64,000 bases of DNA from Paenibacillus sp. FSL K6-1330. GTDB lineage: Bacteria > Bacillota > Bacilli > Paenibacillales > Paenibacillaceae. The notes beneath the pieces are model-generated. The model worked only from the letters and a program-made list of their open reading frames with translations, had not been told where the DNA came from and did no database searches. This document shows, in pieces, positions 1-8,496 of this stretch; the first letter of the stretch is position 1; the number at the start of each line of letters is the position of its first letter. Made by a program: the position numbers and the translations under genes. The stretch lies in contig NZ_CP150269.1 in assembly GCF_037976825.1 (NCBI RefSeq), positions 5,779,501-5,843,500 on the forward strand, in the 5' to 3' direction.

Positions 1-4
1 CGGT

Positions 5-1075
5 ATGACTACCGGCAATGCCAGCACCTATGAACCGCTAAGCTCGGTTTATTGGGGGGGAGACCATCTGGTCCTACTGGACCAGCGTTTACTCCCGGAA
101 GAGATCGTCTATCTCCAACTCTTCACACCGGAGGAAGTCTGGGAAGGCATTCACTCCATGAAAGTCCGCGGCGCGCCGGCTATCGGCATCGCGGCAGCAT
201 TCGGCGCGGTCCTTGGCGGCATGCAGGTTGAAGCCAGCGATAACGAGGGATGGCTGCAGCAAGTCGTAAAAACTTGCGCTTATCTCGCCACTTCCAGACC
301 GACGGCCGTCAATCTGTTCTGGGCGCTGGACCGTATCAAGCTTGCGGCTGAGAAGCTGGCAGAATCGAAACTGGATACGGCCGGACTGAATGCATCGCTG
401 CTCGCCGAAGCCGAGGCTATTCGGGCCGAGGACGAGGATGTATGCCGCCGCATCGGCGAAAACGCGCTGCCGTTCTTCAAAGAGGGTATGGGTGTGCTTA
501 CCCACTGCAACGCGGGCGGACTGGCGACTGCCAAGTACGGGACCGCACTGGCACCGATGTACCTCGCTCATGAGCAAGGGATGAACATCAAGGTGTTCGC
601 CGATGAGACAAGACCTGTCCTGCAAGGCGCGCGTTTAACTGCTTTTGAACTCCAGCAGGCGGGGATCGACGTGACACTGCTGGCAGATAACATGGCCGCC
701 ATGGTCATGTCCAAAGGGTGGATACAAGCGGTGATCGTCGGTACGGATCGCGTTGCCGCAAACGGTGATGTCGCCAATAAGATCGGTACGTACGGGGTCG
801 CGGTTCTGGCTAAAGCTCACGGCATTCCTTTCTACGTGGCGTGCCCGCTGTCCACGATTGATCTGAATACGAAGACAGGTGCCGATATTCCGATTGAGGA
901 GCGTCCTGCGGAAGAGATCACGGAAGGTTTCGGCAAGCGCACAACCCCGCAAGGCGTAAAAGTGTACAACCCTGCCTTCGACATTACGCCGAATGAGTAT
1001 GTGACAGCGATCATTACGGAAAAAGGCGTCGTGCAGGCTCCTTATCATGAGAGCTTAAAAAGCTTGTTCGAATAG
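5..1075 (+). CDS. mtnA: S-methyl-5-thioribose-1-phosphate isomerase
   Basis: Isomerises methylthioribose-1-phosphate to methylthioribulose-1-phosphate in the cytoplasmic methionine salvage pathway. The 356-residue length is normal for the family. Visible motifs are RGAPAIG at residues 55-61, THCNAGG with the likely catalytic Cys168, and [10 protein letters not shown] with the likely catalytic Asp248; the C-terminal half carries the eIF2B-like fold signature. The ATG lies only four bases into the window, so its ribosome binding site is not visible and an upstream start cannot be excluded. No other salvage gene follows; a terminator closes the unit directly downstream, so partner mtn genes, if adjacent, would be upstream of the window. 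Confidence 0.95.
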   Translation: MTTGNASTYEPLSSVYWGGDHLVLLDQRLLPEEIVYLQLFTPEEVWEGIHSMKVRGAPAIGIAAAFGAVLGGMQVEASDNEGWLQQVVKTCAYLATSRPTAVNLFWALDRIKLAAEKLAESKLDTAGLNASLLAEAEAIRAEDEDVCRRIGENALPFFKEGMGVLTHCNAGGLATAKYGTALAPMYLAHEQGMNIKVFADETRPVLQGARLTAFELQQAGIDVTLLADNMAAMVMSKGWIQAVIVGTDRVAANGDVANKIGTYGVAVLAKAHGIPFYVACPLSTIDLNTKTGADIPIEERPAEEITEGFGKRTTPQGVKVYNPAFDITPNEYVTAIITEKGVVQAPYHESLKSLFE

Positions 1076-1108
1076 CCGCCATATCCGAATGTTTTATGGC
1101 ATCATAAA

Positions 1109-1149
1109 ACGGACAAACGGCCCTCCAGCCGTATTGTCCGTGTTTTTTT
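1109..1149 (+). terminator. intrinsic terminator of mtnA
   Basis: A stem ACGGACAA-ACGGC / GCCGT-TTGTCCGT with a short loop is followed by seven T residues. It lies 34 bases after the mtnA stop. Confidence 0.85.
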
Positions 1150-1248
1150 GCGGTTTGCATGTTAGTGCATTTAGAGTTGATACTTTCTTATCTCTAAAAA
1201 AAGAGCGATCCGCACGGGAATCACTCTTGTAACGTAAGGATACATGAC

Positions 1249-1557
1249 TCATAACATGCGTAGGATCGCATCCTTGCCAGCCAAGCCAGGATGAATGCCC
1301 CATTTCTCCGCCTCCAGGGTTACCGATTCCAGCGGCGCCTCCAGCAGTTGCTCCAATGTGCGAACCCCTACGGCTCTTCCTGCGATAATCTTGCGGTCCG
1401 CAAGCTTTTCGTTAAGAAGGCCCACATCGAGTGCACCGCACATAATATAGCCGCGGGAAGTGTATACGGCCAGCAGCGTTGTTTTCGGAAGCTGTACCTC
1501 GACGCCCATAACAATATGTCCTTCAATATCGATCGGCAGTAAAGTCACCAATATCAA
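1249..1557 (-). CDS. yunC: YunC family DUF1805 protein
   Basis: A protein of about 102 residues closely resembling Bacillus subtilis YunC (101 residues), including the family core GYIMCGALDV near residue 38 and AGRAVGVRT near residue 60. The molecular function of DUF1805 is not established. The region before the start has GGAGGT followed by several in-frame TTG/GTG codons. The TTG at 1557 has the tightest usable spacing and the TTG at 1551 is an alternative, so the N-terminus is uncertain by a few residues. It is monocistronic and convergent with mtnA. Confidence 0.85.
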   Translation of the reverse strand: MILVTLLPIDIEGHIVMGVEVQLPKTTLLAVYTSRGYIMCGALDVGLLNEKLADRKIIAGRAVGVRTLEQLLEAPLESVTLEAEKWGIHPGLAGKDAILRML

Positions 1558-1609
1558 CAAACCTCCCCTCGCGTCGGCTTAGAATTATGTTTATTCTTTT
1601 GCAACCGAC

Positions 1610-1664
1610 ATGGTGCGAATGTCTCTGATATTATGCATTCCAACCTACGTATATGGTGCGAATG
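1610..1664. repeat. 12-bp direct repeat in the yunC upstream region
   Basis: ATGGTGCGAATG occurs at 1610-1621 and again at 1653-1664, 43 bases apart, in the divergent intergenic region between yunC and the next gene. The spacing is close to four helical turns, which would suit a regulator binding site, but this is inference. Confidence 0.45.
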
Positions 1665-1783
1665 ACTCGTAAGTCAATAGAATAAAGATGAAATACATAT
1701 GACATTAGGACTATTATTATTCGAAAATTATGGTATATTTGATTCAGTAGAAAACATGTGAAAGCTGGTGAATGATAAAAGCT

Positions 1784-2323
1784 ATGAACACAATTCCTGT
1801 CACCGATGATAACGGCTTTTTATTCAACGTTGATATTCTGGTCAAGAGTTCCTCCAACGCACTGGCTTTGCAATATTTGCTAGAGATGCTGAACGACAAG
1901 GCTGAAGTCGTCGATTTCCGGGTTAAGTCCGGAATGGAACTTGGAGAAATTATCAACACCTTGGTTCAAGCCAAGAAAGATTCCGTTATTAGCAAAGCTT
2001 CCGGGAAGATGGCTTCTGCCGCTTCTCAGAAAGAGAAACCTGCGCCGCCTGCGGCATCCTCGCCGGAAAAAAAGATCGCTGCAAGCGTACCCCCTGTCCA
2101 AACTCCACTCACCGGAAGTGATCCTTTCGAATGGATTAAAGTATACAGTAAGGACAATCGCCTTGTTCGCCTGACAACCAACCGCCACGGTAAGCAGACA
2201 AGTCTGCCCTGCCGGATTCTCAACTATGATGAAAGCAATTTCCTGGTCAACGTTTATCATGTCGATGAGAAACAGGTGTATACCTTCAAGCTCAATGAAA
2301 TTGACGAATTTAGCGTCAGCTGA
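1784..2323 (+). CDS. hypothetical protein, two-domain with Pro/Ala linker
   Basis: About 179 residues, not assigned to a named family. An N-terminal block (residues 1-70) and a C-terminal block (about 110-179, rich in beta-strand-type residues) are joined by a Lys/Pro/Ala/Ser-rich linker. There is no signal peptide or membrane helix, so it is probably cytoplasmic. The ATG at 1784 is preferred over the upstream in-frame ATG at 1772, because GGTGA at 1767-1771 touches the first ATG but sits 12 bases before the second. A strong bidirectional terminator follows. No function is proposed. Confidence 0.7.
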   Translation: MNTIPVTDDNGFLFNVDILVKSSSNALALQYLLEMLNDKAEVVDFRVKSGMELGEIINTLVQAKKDSVISKASGKMASAASQKEKPAPPAASSPEKKIAASVPPVQTPLTGSDPFEWIKVYSKDNRLVRLTTNRHGKQTSLPCRILNYDESNFLVNVYHVDEKQVYTFKLNEIDEFSVS

Positions 2324-2352
2324 GTCGGTATCACATCAACGGAATCCATTTT

Positions 2353-2405
2353 AAAAAAAACGGCTTCGCCGCCCCATAAGAAGGGATCGGTGAAGCCGTT
2401 TTTTT
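2353..2405. terminator. bidirectional intrinsic terminator
   Basis: The stem ACGGCTTCGCCG / CGGTGAAGCCGT is flanked by A8 on the left and T7 on the right. It therefore works for the hypothetical gene on the plus strand and the DUF423 gene on the minus strand. Confidence 0.85.
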
Positions 2406-2409
2406 AACA

Positions 2410-2790
2410 TCAGGCATTTTTTCGGGAGAGCGCGGAAGACATCAGCATCAGCCAGCCCACGATAAAGGAGACACCGCCGATCGGCGTGATCGCCCCAAGC
2501 CACTTGATGCCGGATATACTTAACACGTAGAGACTTCCGGAAAATATGACGGTTCCCGCGATGAATAAAGTCCCTGCCCAGAACAGCTTCCGGGATTCGC
2601 CCAGAACCTTCGCCACAATCCCCGCAATCAGCACCGCAAGTCCGTGAATCATATGATAATGAACTCCGGTCTCATAAATGGCAAGTTCGTCCGGCGTAAT
2701 CTTATCCTTCAGCATATGGGCACCGAATGCCCCGATAGCGACAGACAATGCCATCAGGATCGAACCCCATGCAATGAATCTACGACTCAT
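2410..2790 (-). CDS. DUF423 small membrane protein
   Basis: A 126-residue protein of the DUF423 family (YwdK/YgdD-like) with four predicted transmembrane segments. The N-terminal AIGAFGAHMLK and the GVHYHMIHGLA motif near residue 42 are typical of the family. Its function is unknown; it resides in the cytoplasmic membrane. The start has AAGGGG about ten bases upstream. It shares a terminator with the convergent gene. Confidence 0.85.
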   Translation of the reverse strand: MSRRFIAWGSILMALSVAIGAFGAHMLKDKITPDELAIYETGVHYHMIHGLAVLIAGIVAKVLGESRKLFWAGTLFIAGTVIFSGSLYVLSISGIKWLGAITPIGGVSFIVGWLMLMSSALSRKNA

Positions 2791-3001
2791 GCCTTTTCAA
2801 CCCCTTTTGTCAGTGGACACCCGTGTCCTTATGTAATCAAATTAAGTTTAACGGATTCGAAGAAGCTTTTCCACCGGCATGCAAGCGCTTTGGACTTGAT
2901 TTCAGGGCCATTTTGTGAAAGATTAATAAGGATGTCTTTTTATTGAAGACCCACATGTACCTATTAGAGAATGAATTCTTAAGTTAGGAGCGATTAAACA
3001 C

Positions 3002-3424
3002 ATGGATCAACAATCACCTTCCTCCCCATCCGAGGACCAAGGTTCACCCAAACGACCTAAAACCACATTTATTCCACCCGAGGACAGAAAAAACTCTCGC
3101 TTCGGCATCGCCTCATTCATACTGTCGATCGTGACGCTGCTCGGGTATATTCTACTCGGCGCACTCGGCACAACGATGATTGAGCCTTACATGACGGAGA
3201 ATGGACCGATCCTTGAGCCGACTCAGGAAACGCTGGAAGCGATGACCACGCTGGCGGCCGTGTTCATCCTCGTCATGGTCATTAATATCGTCGGCTTGGT
3301 GCTTGGCATTGTAGGCTGCTTCTCCAAAACGCGCAAGCGTGTCGTCGCCGTCATTGCAACCATCGTGAACGGCGTAGTCATTATCACAATCGGAGCCCTT
3401 TTCCTATTCGTATTAAGTGCTTAA
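3002..3424 (+). CDS. small membrane protein, DUF4190-like
   Basis: 140 residues: a hydrophilic Ser/Pro-rich N-terminus (1-35), then three hydrophobic segments at about 37-58, 82-106 and 115-138. The layout and the NSRFGIASFILSIV opening of the membrane part recall DUF4190-type proteins, but the family assignment is tentative. AGGAG lies 11 bases before the ATG. It is monocistronic with its own terminator. Confidence 0.75.
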   Translation: MDQQSPSSPSEDQGSPKRPKTTFIPPEDRKNSRFGIASFILSIVTLLGYILLGALGTTMIEPYMTENGPILEPTQETLEAMTTLAAVFILVMVINIVGLVLGIVGCFSKTRKRVVAVIATIVNGVVIITIGALFLFVLSA

Positions 3425-3438
3425 GGAGCACCACTTCG

Positions 3439-3478
3439 AGACACTTGCCTGATTCATCTTTAGGTTAAGTGTCTTTTT
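3439..3478 (+). terminator. intrinsic terminator
   Basis: AGACACTT / AAGTGTCT stem with a 20-base loop followed by T5, located 15 bases after the membrane protein gene. Confidence 0.7.
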
Positions 3479-3592
3479 CATGACAAACCCGGATTCATTA
3501 CTCACATATCGCTCTTTCTCCCGAATATAATGAATTACTACAGCCGAAAAGACGGCAACCGAGTCAAGGCTGCACTTGGGAGGTGACTGTCC

Positions 3593-4753
3593 ATGCAAAA
3601 TGAAGACGCTCTGTCGTTTGTCGTATCTCGTGAAGACTGGTCGCTGCACCGCAAAGGCTACCAGGATCAGGTACGTCATCAGCATAAAATCCGTGAAGTC
3701 ATCAAACGCAACCTGCCCGACCTTATTACCGAGGAAAACATTATTCTGTCCGACGGAAAGCAGATCATTAAAGTTCCGATCCGGAGCCTTGACGAATACC
3801 GTTTCATCTATAACTACCAAAAGCAAAAGCATGTCGGTCAGGGCGACGGTGACAGTCAGGTTGGGGACGTCCTGGGACGCGACCCTTCGTCAGCCCAGCC
3901 CGGTAGGGGGGAATCGGCCGGCGATCAGGCAGGGCAGGACATCGTGGAAACCGAGGTCAGCCTGGAAGAACTGGAGAATATGCTGTTTGAGGAACTGGAG
4001 CTCCCGCTGCTGCAGCCTAAGGATAAAGAGCAGATCGAAACAGAATCCATCGTTTTCAACGACATCCGCAAAAAGGGCATCATGTCCAACATTGACAAGA
4101 AGCGCACCATCCTGGAGAATCTGCGCCGCAATGCCAAAGACGGCAAACCCGGCATCCACGGCATCAGTCCGGACGACCTGCGTTACAAGACTTGGGACGA
4201 TACCGTCATTCCGGAGTCCAATGCGGTTATTATCGCCATGATGGATACGTCCGGGTCCATGGGCTCCTTTGAGAAATACTGCGCGCGCAGCTTTTTCTTC
4301 TGGATGACCCGTTTCCTCCGCAAACAGTACGAGAAAGTAGAAATCGTGTTTATCGCCCACCATACCGAAGCAAAAGAAGTGACCGAGGAAGAGTTCTTCA
4401 CGCGAGGTGAAAGCGGCGGAACCATATGTTCATCCGCTTATCAGAAGGCGCTTGATATTATCCATCACCGTTATCCCCCTTCCCAATACAACATTTATCC
4501 CTTCCACTTCTCCGACGGCGATAATCTCACGTCCGATAATGAACGATGCGTCAAACTCATCGGCGAGCTGCTGAAGGTAAGCAACATGTTCGGTTACGGT
4601 GAGGTCAATCAATACAATCGCAGCAGCACACTGATGTCGGCCTATAAGAATATCAAGCTGGACCAATTCATGTACCATGTCATTAAAGACAAAGGGGAAG
4701 TCTACGAGGCGCTCAAAACCTTTTTTCGTAAACGGCAAGGAGCCGCCATCTAA
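3593..4753 (+). CDS. yhbH: sporulation protein YhbH (DUF444)
   Basis: 386 residues of the YhbH/DUF444 family, a von Willebrand A-like protein required for normal sporulation in Bacillus and commonly encoded near the serine kinase PrkA. A MIDAS-type DTSGSMG motif sits near residue 217. The N-terminal third (residues 70-125) is low complexity with Gly/Asp/Gln, as is usual. A GGGAGGTGACTGTCC sequence precedes the ATG. Neither prkA nor spoVR is adjacent here. Assignment of the family is secure; the biochemical role is not known. Confidence 0.93.
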   Translation: MQNEDALSFVVSREDWSLHRKGYQDQVRHQHKIREVIKRNLPDLITEENIILSDGKQIIKVPIRSLDEYRFIYNYQKQKHVGQGDGDSQVGDVLGRDPSSAQPGRGESAGDQAGQDIVETEVSLEELENMLFEELELPLLQPKDKEQIETESIVFNDIRKKGIMSNIDKKRTILENLRRNAKDGKPGIHGISPDDLRYKTWDDTVIPESNAVIIAMMDTSGSMGSFEKYCARSFFFWMTRFLRKQYEKVEIVFIAHHTEAKEVTEEEFFTRGESGGTICSSAYQKALDIIHHRYPPSQYNIYPFHFSDGDNLTSDNERCVKLIGELLKVSNMFGYGEVNQYNRSSTLMSAYKNIKLDQFMYHVIKDKGEVYEALKTFFRKRQGAAI

Positions 4754-4810
4754 TCCATATACTATATTGTTCAAAGGAAAATCATGGATATTTAATCATC
4801 CAGATATTGG

Positions 4811-4834
4811 AGGAGGCTGGGACCTCCTCTTTCT
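4811..4834 (+). terminator. weak terminator after yhbH
   Basis: AGGAGG / CCTCCT hairpin with a six-base loop followed by a broken T-tract (CTTTCTT), 58 bases after yhbH. From here to 5090 I see no gene, repeat or clear promoter. Confidence 0.4.
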
Positions 4835-5090
4835 TATGGCCTGCGGCGATACAGTTAACAGACCGTTACCGAAGCATGGATATACCAAACATAAAGGCTT
4901 GTCATTTCAAATGAAAAATCTGTCTTATTATTGACATCACAATGTAGCCGTAGGTTCATTTTTTTGTCACCTTCTGTTTTTCCAAGGATGGTAGTATTAG
5001 CTATGACATCTTGTTGCAGGATATTACAGGATTCGATATGCGTCTCCTTAATTTAAGATATCCTCCTATAAAGGAAAGGGAAGGTTTACC

Positions 5091-5228
5091 ATGTTCCAAA
5101 TGACACATTCACTATTCAGCACCCAGACGTTTGAGAATATGTCCTACATATTATCGCAGCGGCTGTTACAGGGCGGCATAAGCGCAGATCCTTCGAAAGG
5201 AGCGATCTCCCGTGCCAGCATCAGATAA
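5091..5228 (+). CDS. small ORF overlapping the acyltransferase start
   Basis: A 45-codon ORF beginning MFQMTHSLFSTQ and ending SRASIR. It has a good ribosome binding site (AAAGGGAAGG, about seven bases before ATG) and runs 17 bases past the GTG start of the O-acetyltransferase gene in another frame. The arrangement would couple translation of the two. It has no recognised family, no signal peptide and no membrane helix. It may be a real small protein or a leader ORF whose translation opens the downstream start; the sequence alone cannot decide. Confidence 0.4.
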   Translation: MFQMTHSLFSTQTFENMSYILSQRLLQGGISADPSKGAISRASIR

Positions 5229-7422
5229 GCCACGTTCACACTACATGCCCGGTCTCGATGGGCTTAGGGCCCTCGCCTTGATCGGAGTGATGGGATACCA
5301 CTGGAGTTTTGGTTTTGCAGGCGGTGGTTTTCTCGGAGTAAGTTTATTCTTCGTACTGTCCGGGTATCTCATTACCGATATTCTCGCATCGCAATGGCAT
5401 CACCAGCGCCGGATCGATCTGAAAGATTTCTGGATACGAAGGTTCCGGCGGCTCCTGCCGGCCATGCTGCTCATGCTGTTCATCCTTGTGGTATGGGTTA
5501 CGCTGTTTGACCGATCGCGACTAGCTACGCTCCGGAGTGAGGTGCTCGGCGCCGTTACATACATAAGCAACTGGCAGTTTATTTTTCAACAGCAATCTTA
5601 TTTCGAATCATTTGGCCCACCTTCTCCACTGGGGCATTTCTGGTCGCTTGCCGTGGAAGAGCAGTTTTACTTACTGTGGCCTTTGATCATGTTAGCGGTT
5701 CTCAAGCTATTCCCCCGCAGGGGACAGCTGTTCACTTTCATTACTGCCGGAGCCGCGATTTCGGCTTTGGCCATGGCGGTGATCTATCAGCCGGGAGATG
5801 ATCCAAGCCGGGTCTATTATGGAACGGATACCCGAGCGTTTGGTCTGCTCATTGGAGCTGGGCTGGCTGTCGTATGGCCCAGTTGGAAGCTGTCCACCCC
5901 TGTTTCAAGGGCTACCCGGCGCAGACTCAATGTGACAGGCGCCGCGGCAATGCTTATCATACTCTCCATGATGTGGCAGGTGGACCGTTACGATTCGTTC
6001 CTGTATCAAGGAGGCATGTTTCTCTTCTCTCTTGCCGCCGCCGTCCTCGTTGCGGTGTTGGCGCACCCAGGAGCTTCGATCAGCCGCTTGTTAAGCTGGA
6101 AGCCCCTGTTATGGATCGGCGTTCGATCCTATGGAATTTACTTATGGCATTACCCGGTGATGATCCTGACCTCACCTGCATCCGGTGCAAGCGATCTGAG
6201 TTTGCCTCAGGTTGCACTGCAAATCGCGGCAAGCGTTCTGCTGGCCGCCCTATCCTGGAAGTATGTTGAAGAACCGATACGACATGGCGGACTGAAGAAA
6301 TTATGGTTTAAGGCCCGATCCATTCGGCGCCGTTCAACTTCGATTTCGTTAAGAGGCTGGGTCGTGTCGATAAGCTCGCTAATTCTAATCGGCGTTTTTT
6401 GCTCGGGGATGATGAGCAGTGTATCCTCTGCGAGAACGGTAGGTGATATCGCTGCCATGCTAAACCTCGATGATCCTGCCCCGGAAGAACCGGACCAGAC
6501 TGAAGGTGGAGAGACCGGAGCGATGGAGCCACCACAAGATCAATCGCCGCTTCCTGCAGACACGAACGGGAAAGTACCCCCGCCTCCTACCGACGCGAAG
6601 CAGCCTGGTGTTGTGAAGAAGCCAAACTCCGATGAAGAAGCGGATCAACTGCCGATTCCGGATGGAGCAACAGGGTCTGGCAATGACGATGCTGGCGGGG
6701 ACGAAGAGCCGGACCATCCTGTTGGATATGACGTTGACAACAAAGATGAGCCAACCGACGCAGGGAACGGAAGCTCCGATAAGGCTGATTCCGGGAAAAC
6801 AATCCCGGATCAACCGAATGAAGATAAAGCTGATAAACCTGGTGAGGATAAGGCTGATAAGCCTGATCCATCCAAGGACGCGGCAACCGAAACGACAGGC
6901 GGAAAGAGCAATCCTACGAAGCCAACGAATAAGCCTCAAAATCCTCCGGTATCCAAGTCCGCCATCACGGCCATTGGAGATTCGGTCATGCTCGGGGTAT
7001 CCCCTTATCTGGAGAAATCGCTGCCCGGCATTCACATCGATGCGGTAATAGGCCGCCAAATGCGTCAGGCCGATGACCTGATTCCCGTTATGAAAGCCCA
7101 GAACCGGATAGATGGCGGCATTATCGTCATCGGGCTGGGAACCAACGGCGCTTTCTCGAAAAAGGATCTGGATTCTCTTCTGCGTCCGCTGGATTCAGCT
7201 AAGCAAATTCTGCTTATCAACACACGGGTTCCACGTGATTGGGAACAGAACGTAAACGGCATGCTGGCAAAAGCGGCTGCCCAGAACCCGAAGGTTACGC
7301 TGGTGGATTGGTATTCAGCCAGTAAGGATCATCCGGAATACTTCCGGTCTGACGGCGTCCATCTGGAGCCGGAAGGTGCCGAAGCTTACACGTCCATGCT
7401 GCTTCAAGCCATCAAGAAATAA
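5212..7422 (+). CDS. OatA-like O-acetyltransferase (acyltransferase 3 + SGNH)
   Basis: A 736-residue membrane acyltransferase. Residues 1-410 form an acyltransferase-3 domain with about ten transmembrane helices, opening with PGLDGLRALALIGV and containing the GYHW histidine. Residues 420-580 are an acidic, Pro/Lys-rich extracellular linker with DKADKP-type repeats. Residues 585-736 are an SGNH hydrolase domain with GDS near 589, GTNG near 640 and DGVH near 714-717. This architecture matches OatA and related enzymes that acetylate peptidoglycan or other wall glycans at C6 hydroxyls. The start is GTG, with AAAGGAG eight bases upstream. The natural acceptor cannot be told from sequence. Confidence 0.88.
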   Translation: MPASDKPRSHYMPGLDGLRALALIGVMGYHWSFGFAGGGFLGVSLFFVLSGYLITDILASQWHHQRRIDLKDFWIRRFRRLLPAMLLMLFILVVWVTLFDRSRLATLRSEVLGAVTYISNWQFIFQQQSYFESFGPPSPLGHFWSLAVEEQFYLLWPLIMLAVLKLFPRRGQLFTFITAGAAISALAMAVIYQPGDDPSRVYYGTDTRAFGLLIGAGLAVVWPSWKLSTPVSRATRRRLNVTGAAAMLIILSMMWQVDRYDSFLYQGGMFLFSLAAAVLVAVLAHPGASISRLLSWKPLLWIGVRSYGIYLWHYPVMILTSPASGASDLSLPQVALQIAASVLLAALSWKYVEEPIRHGGLKKLWFKARSIRRRSTSISLRGWVVSISSLILIGVFCSGMMSSVSSARTVGDIAAMLNLDDPAPEEPDQTEGGETGAMEPPQDQSPLPADTNGKVPPPPTDAKQPGVVKKPNSDEEADQLPIPDGATGSGNDDAGGDEEPDHPVGYDVDNKDEPTDAGNGSSDKADSGKTIPDQPNEDKADKPGEDKADKPDPSKDAATETTGGKSNPTKPTNKPQNPPVSKSAITAIGDSVMLGVSPYLEKSLPGIHIDAVIGRQMRQADDLIPVMKAQNRIDGGIIVIGLGTNGAFSKKDLDSLLRPLDSAKQILLINTRVPRDWEQNVNGMLAKAAAQNPKVTLVDWYSASKDHPEYFRSDGVHLEPEGAEAYTSMLLQAIKK

Positions 7423-7462
7423 AGCGTTTATCCTGATTCTTGCCATTATTCATTCTCATATC

Positions 7463-7505
7463 GTCGACCTGATCTCATCCTTCTATGAGACAGGTCGACT
7501 TTTTA
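7463..7505 (+). terminator. intrinsic terminator of the acyltransferase gene
   Basis: Stem GTCGACCTG / CAGGTCGAC extended by an inner ATCTCAT/ATGAGA pairing, followed by T5. Confidence 0.85.
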
Positions 7506-7591
7506 GTTATATACGTAATCGGAAGCAGCAATATGATATAATTCGGTTACTTAATCTCATTATTTCTTAATAGAAGGCGGTGTCCTGGCAT

Positions 7592-8428
7592 ATGAACAAT
7601 ATCGTGACAATGAAATGGCTGCTGGCCAGACTCTATGAACCGGATCTGGTCATCGTTGACTGCCGTTTTGCCCTCGGCAAGCCGGAAAGCGGCCGAGCCG
7701 CTTACGAGGAATCGCATATTCCCCGTGCCGTTTACCTTGACTTGGAGAAGGACCTCTCCTCTCCTATCACCCAACATGGCGGACGCCATCCTCTACCGGA
7801 CCTGGATCAGCTTGCACAGCGTCTCGGCCAGTCCGGTATTCAGGAGAGCAGCCGCGTCGTCATCTATGACGACCAGGGCGGAGCCATGGCCAGCCGTCTA
7901 TGGTGGCTGCTGAAATACACCGGGCATGAACAGGCTTATGTGATGGATGAAGGATTTACAGCTTGGAAGAATGCCTCGTATCCTATAACGGGTGAACAAC
8001 CGATCGTCATTCCGGTACCATATGAAATCAACCTTAAGCCCGATAAATTGGTCCTCGTAGATGAGGTGCGCGAGGCTTCGCAGCATGGTAACAAAACGCT
8101 CATCGATTCACGCGAACCACGTAGATATGCCGGAGCTCAGGAGCCTTTGGACACCAAGGCAGGACATATTCCGGGGGCGGTGAACTACTTCTGGAAGGGG
8201 GTCTTGGACACCTCTGGACATTGGAAGGATGCTGGCGCGCTTCGCGAGCATTTTACCAATATCCCGCAAGATGCCGAGATTATCGTATACTGCGGCTCCG
8301 GCGTCACTGCTTGTCCGAACGTGCTTGCCCTGGAAGAAGCTGGGTACGGCAACGTGAAGCTGTACGCGGGCAGCTGGAGCGATTGGATCAGCTACGAGGA
8401 GAATCCGGTGGCGACTGGAGAGGAATAA
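7592..8428 (+). CDS. sulfurtransferase, tandem rhodanese
   Basis: 278 residues with two rhodanese domains; the C-terminal one carries the active loop CGSGVTA with Cys234. That loop type is typical of 3-mercaptopyruvate/thiosulfate sulfurtransferases (SseA-like). The ATG at 7592 is chosen over a GTG at 7580, because AAGGCGGTG at 7574-7582 is its ribosome binding site. It is paralogous to the minus-strand rhodanese at 50666-51517; the two share an almost identical C-terminal block around LYAGSWSDWISY. It is monocistronic. Cytoplasmic. Confidence 0.9.
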   Translation: MNNIVTMKWLLARLYEPDLVIVDCRFALGKPESGRAAYEESHIPRAVYLDLEKDLSSPITQHGGRHPLPDLDQLAQRLGQSGIQESSRVVIYDDQGGAMASRLWWLLKYTGHEQAYVMDEGFTAWKNASYPITGEQPIVIPVPYEINLKPDKLVLVDEVREASQHGNKTLIDSREPRRYAGAQEPLDTKAGHIPGAVNYFWKGVLDTSGHWKDAGALREHFTNIPQDAEIIVYCGSGVTACPNVLALEEAGYGNVKLYAGSWSDWISYEENPVATGEE

Positions 8429-8440
8429 AAGATTGAATTC

Positions 8441-8476
8441 GGCAAAAAGCCCGCTACCATAGCGGGCTTTTTGCCG
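8441..8476. terminator. bidirectional intrinsic terminator
   Basis: GGCAAAAAGCCCGCTA / TAGCGGGCTTTTTGCC hairpin; serves the sulfurtransferase on the plus strand and the LRR gene on the minus strand. Confidence 0.88.
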
Positions 8477-8496
8477 ATTTTATAGCATCTGCACTC

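Noticed and set aside
89-625. Long minus-strand ORF opposite mtnA
   Set aside because: It is a GC-driven shadow of mtnA; Cys/Arg-rich translation and no ribosome binding site.
4677-4934. An 85-codon plus-strand ORF overlapping the end of yhbH
   Set aside because: It starts inside yhbH without a ribosome binding site, and its translation runs through the hairpin downstream; no protein-like composition.
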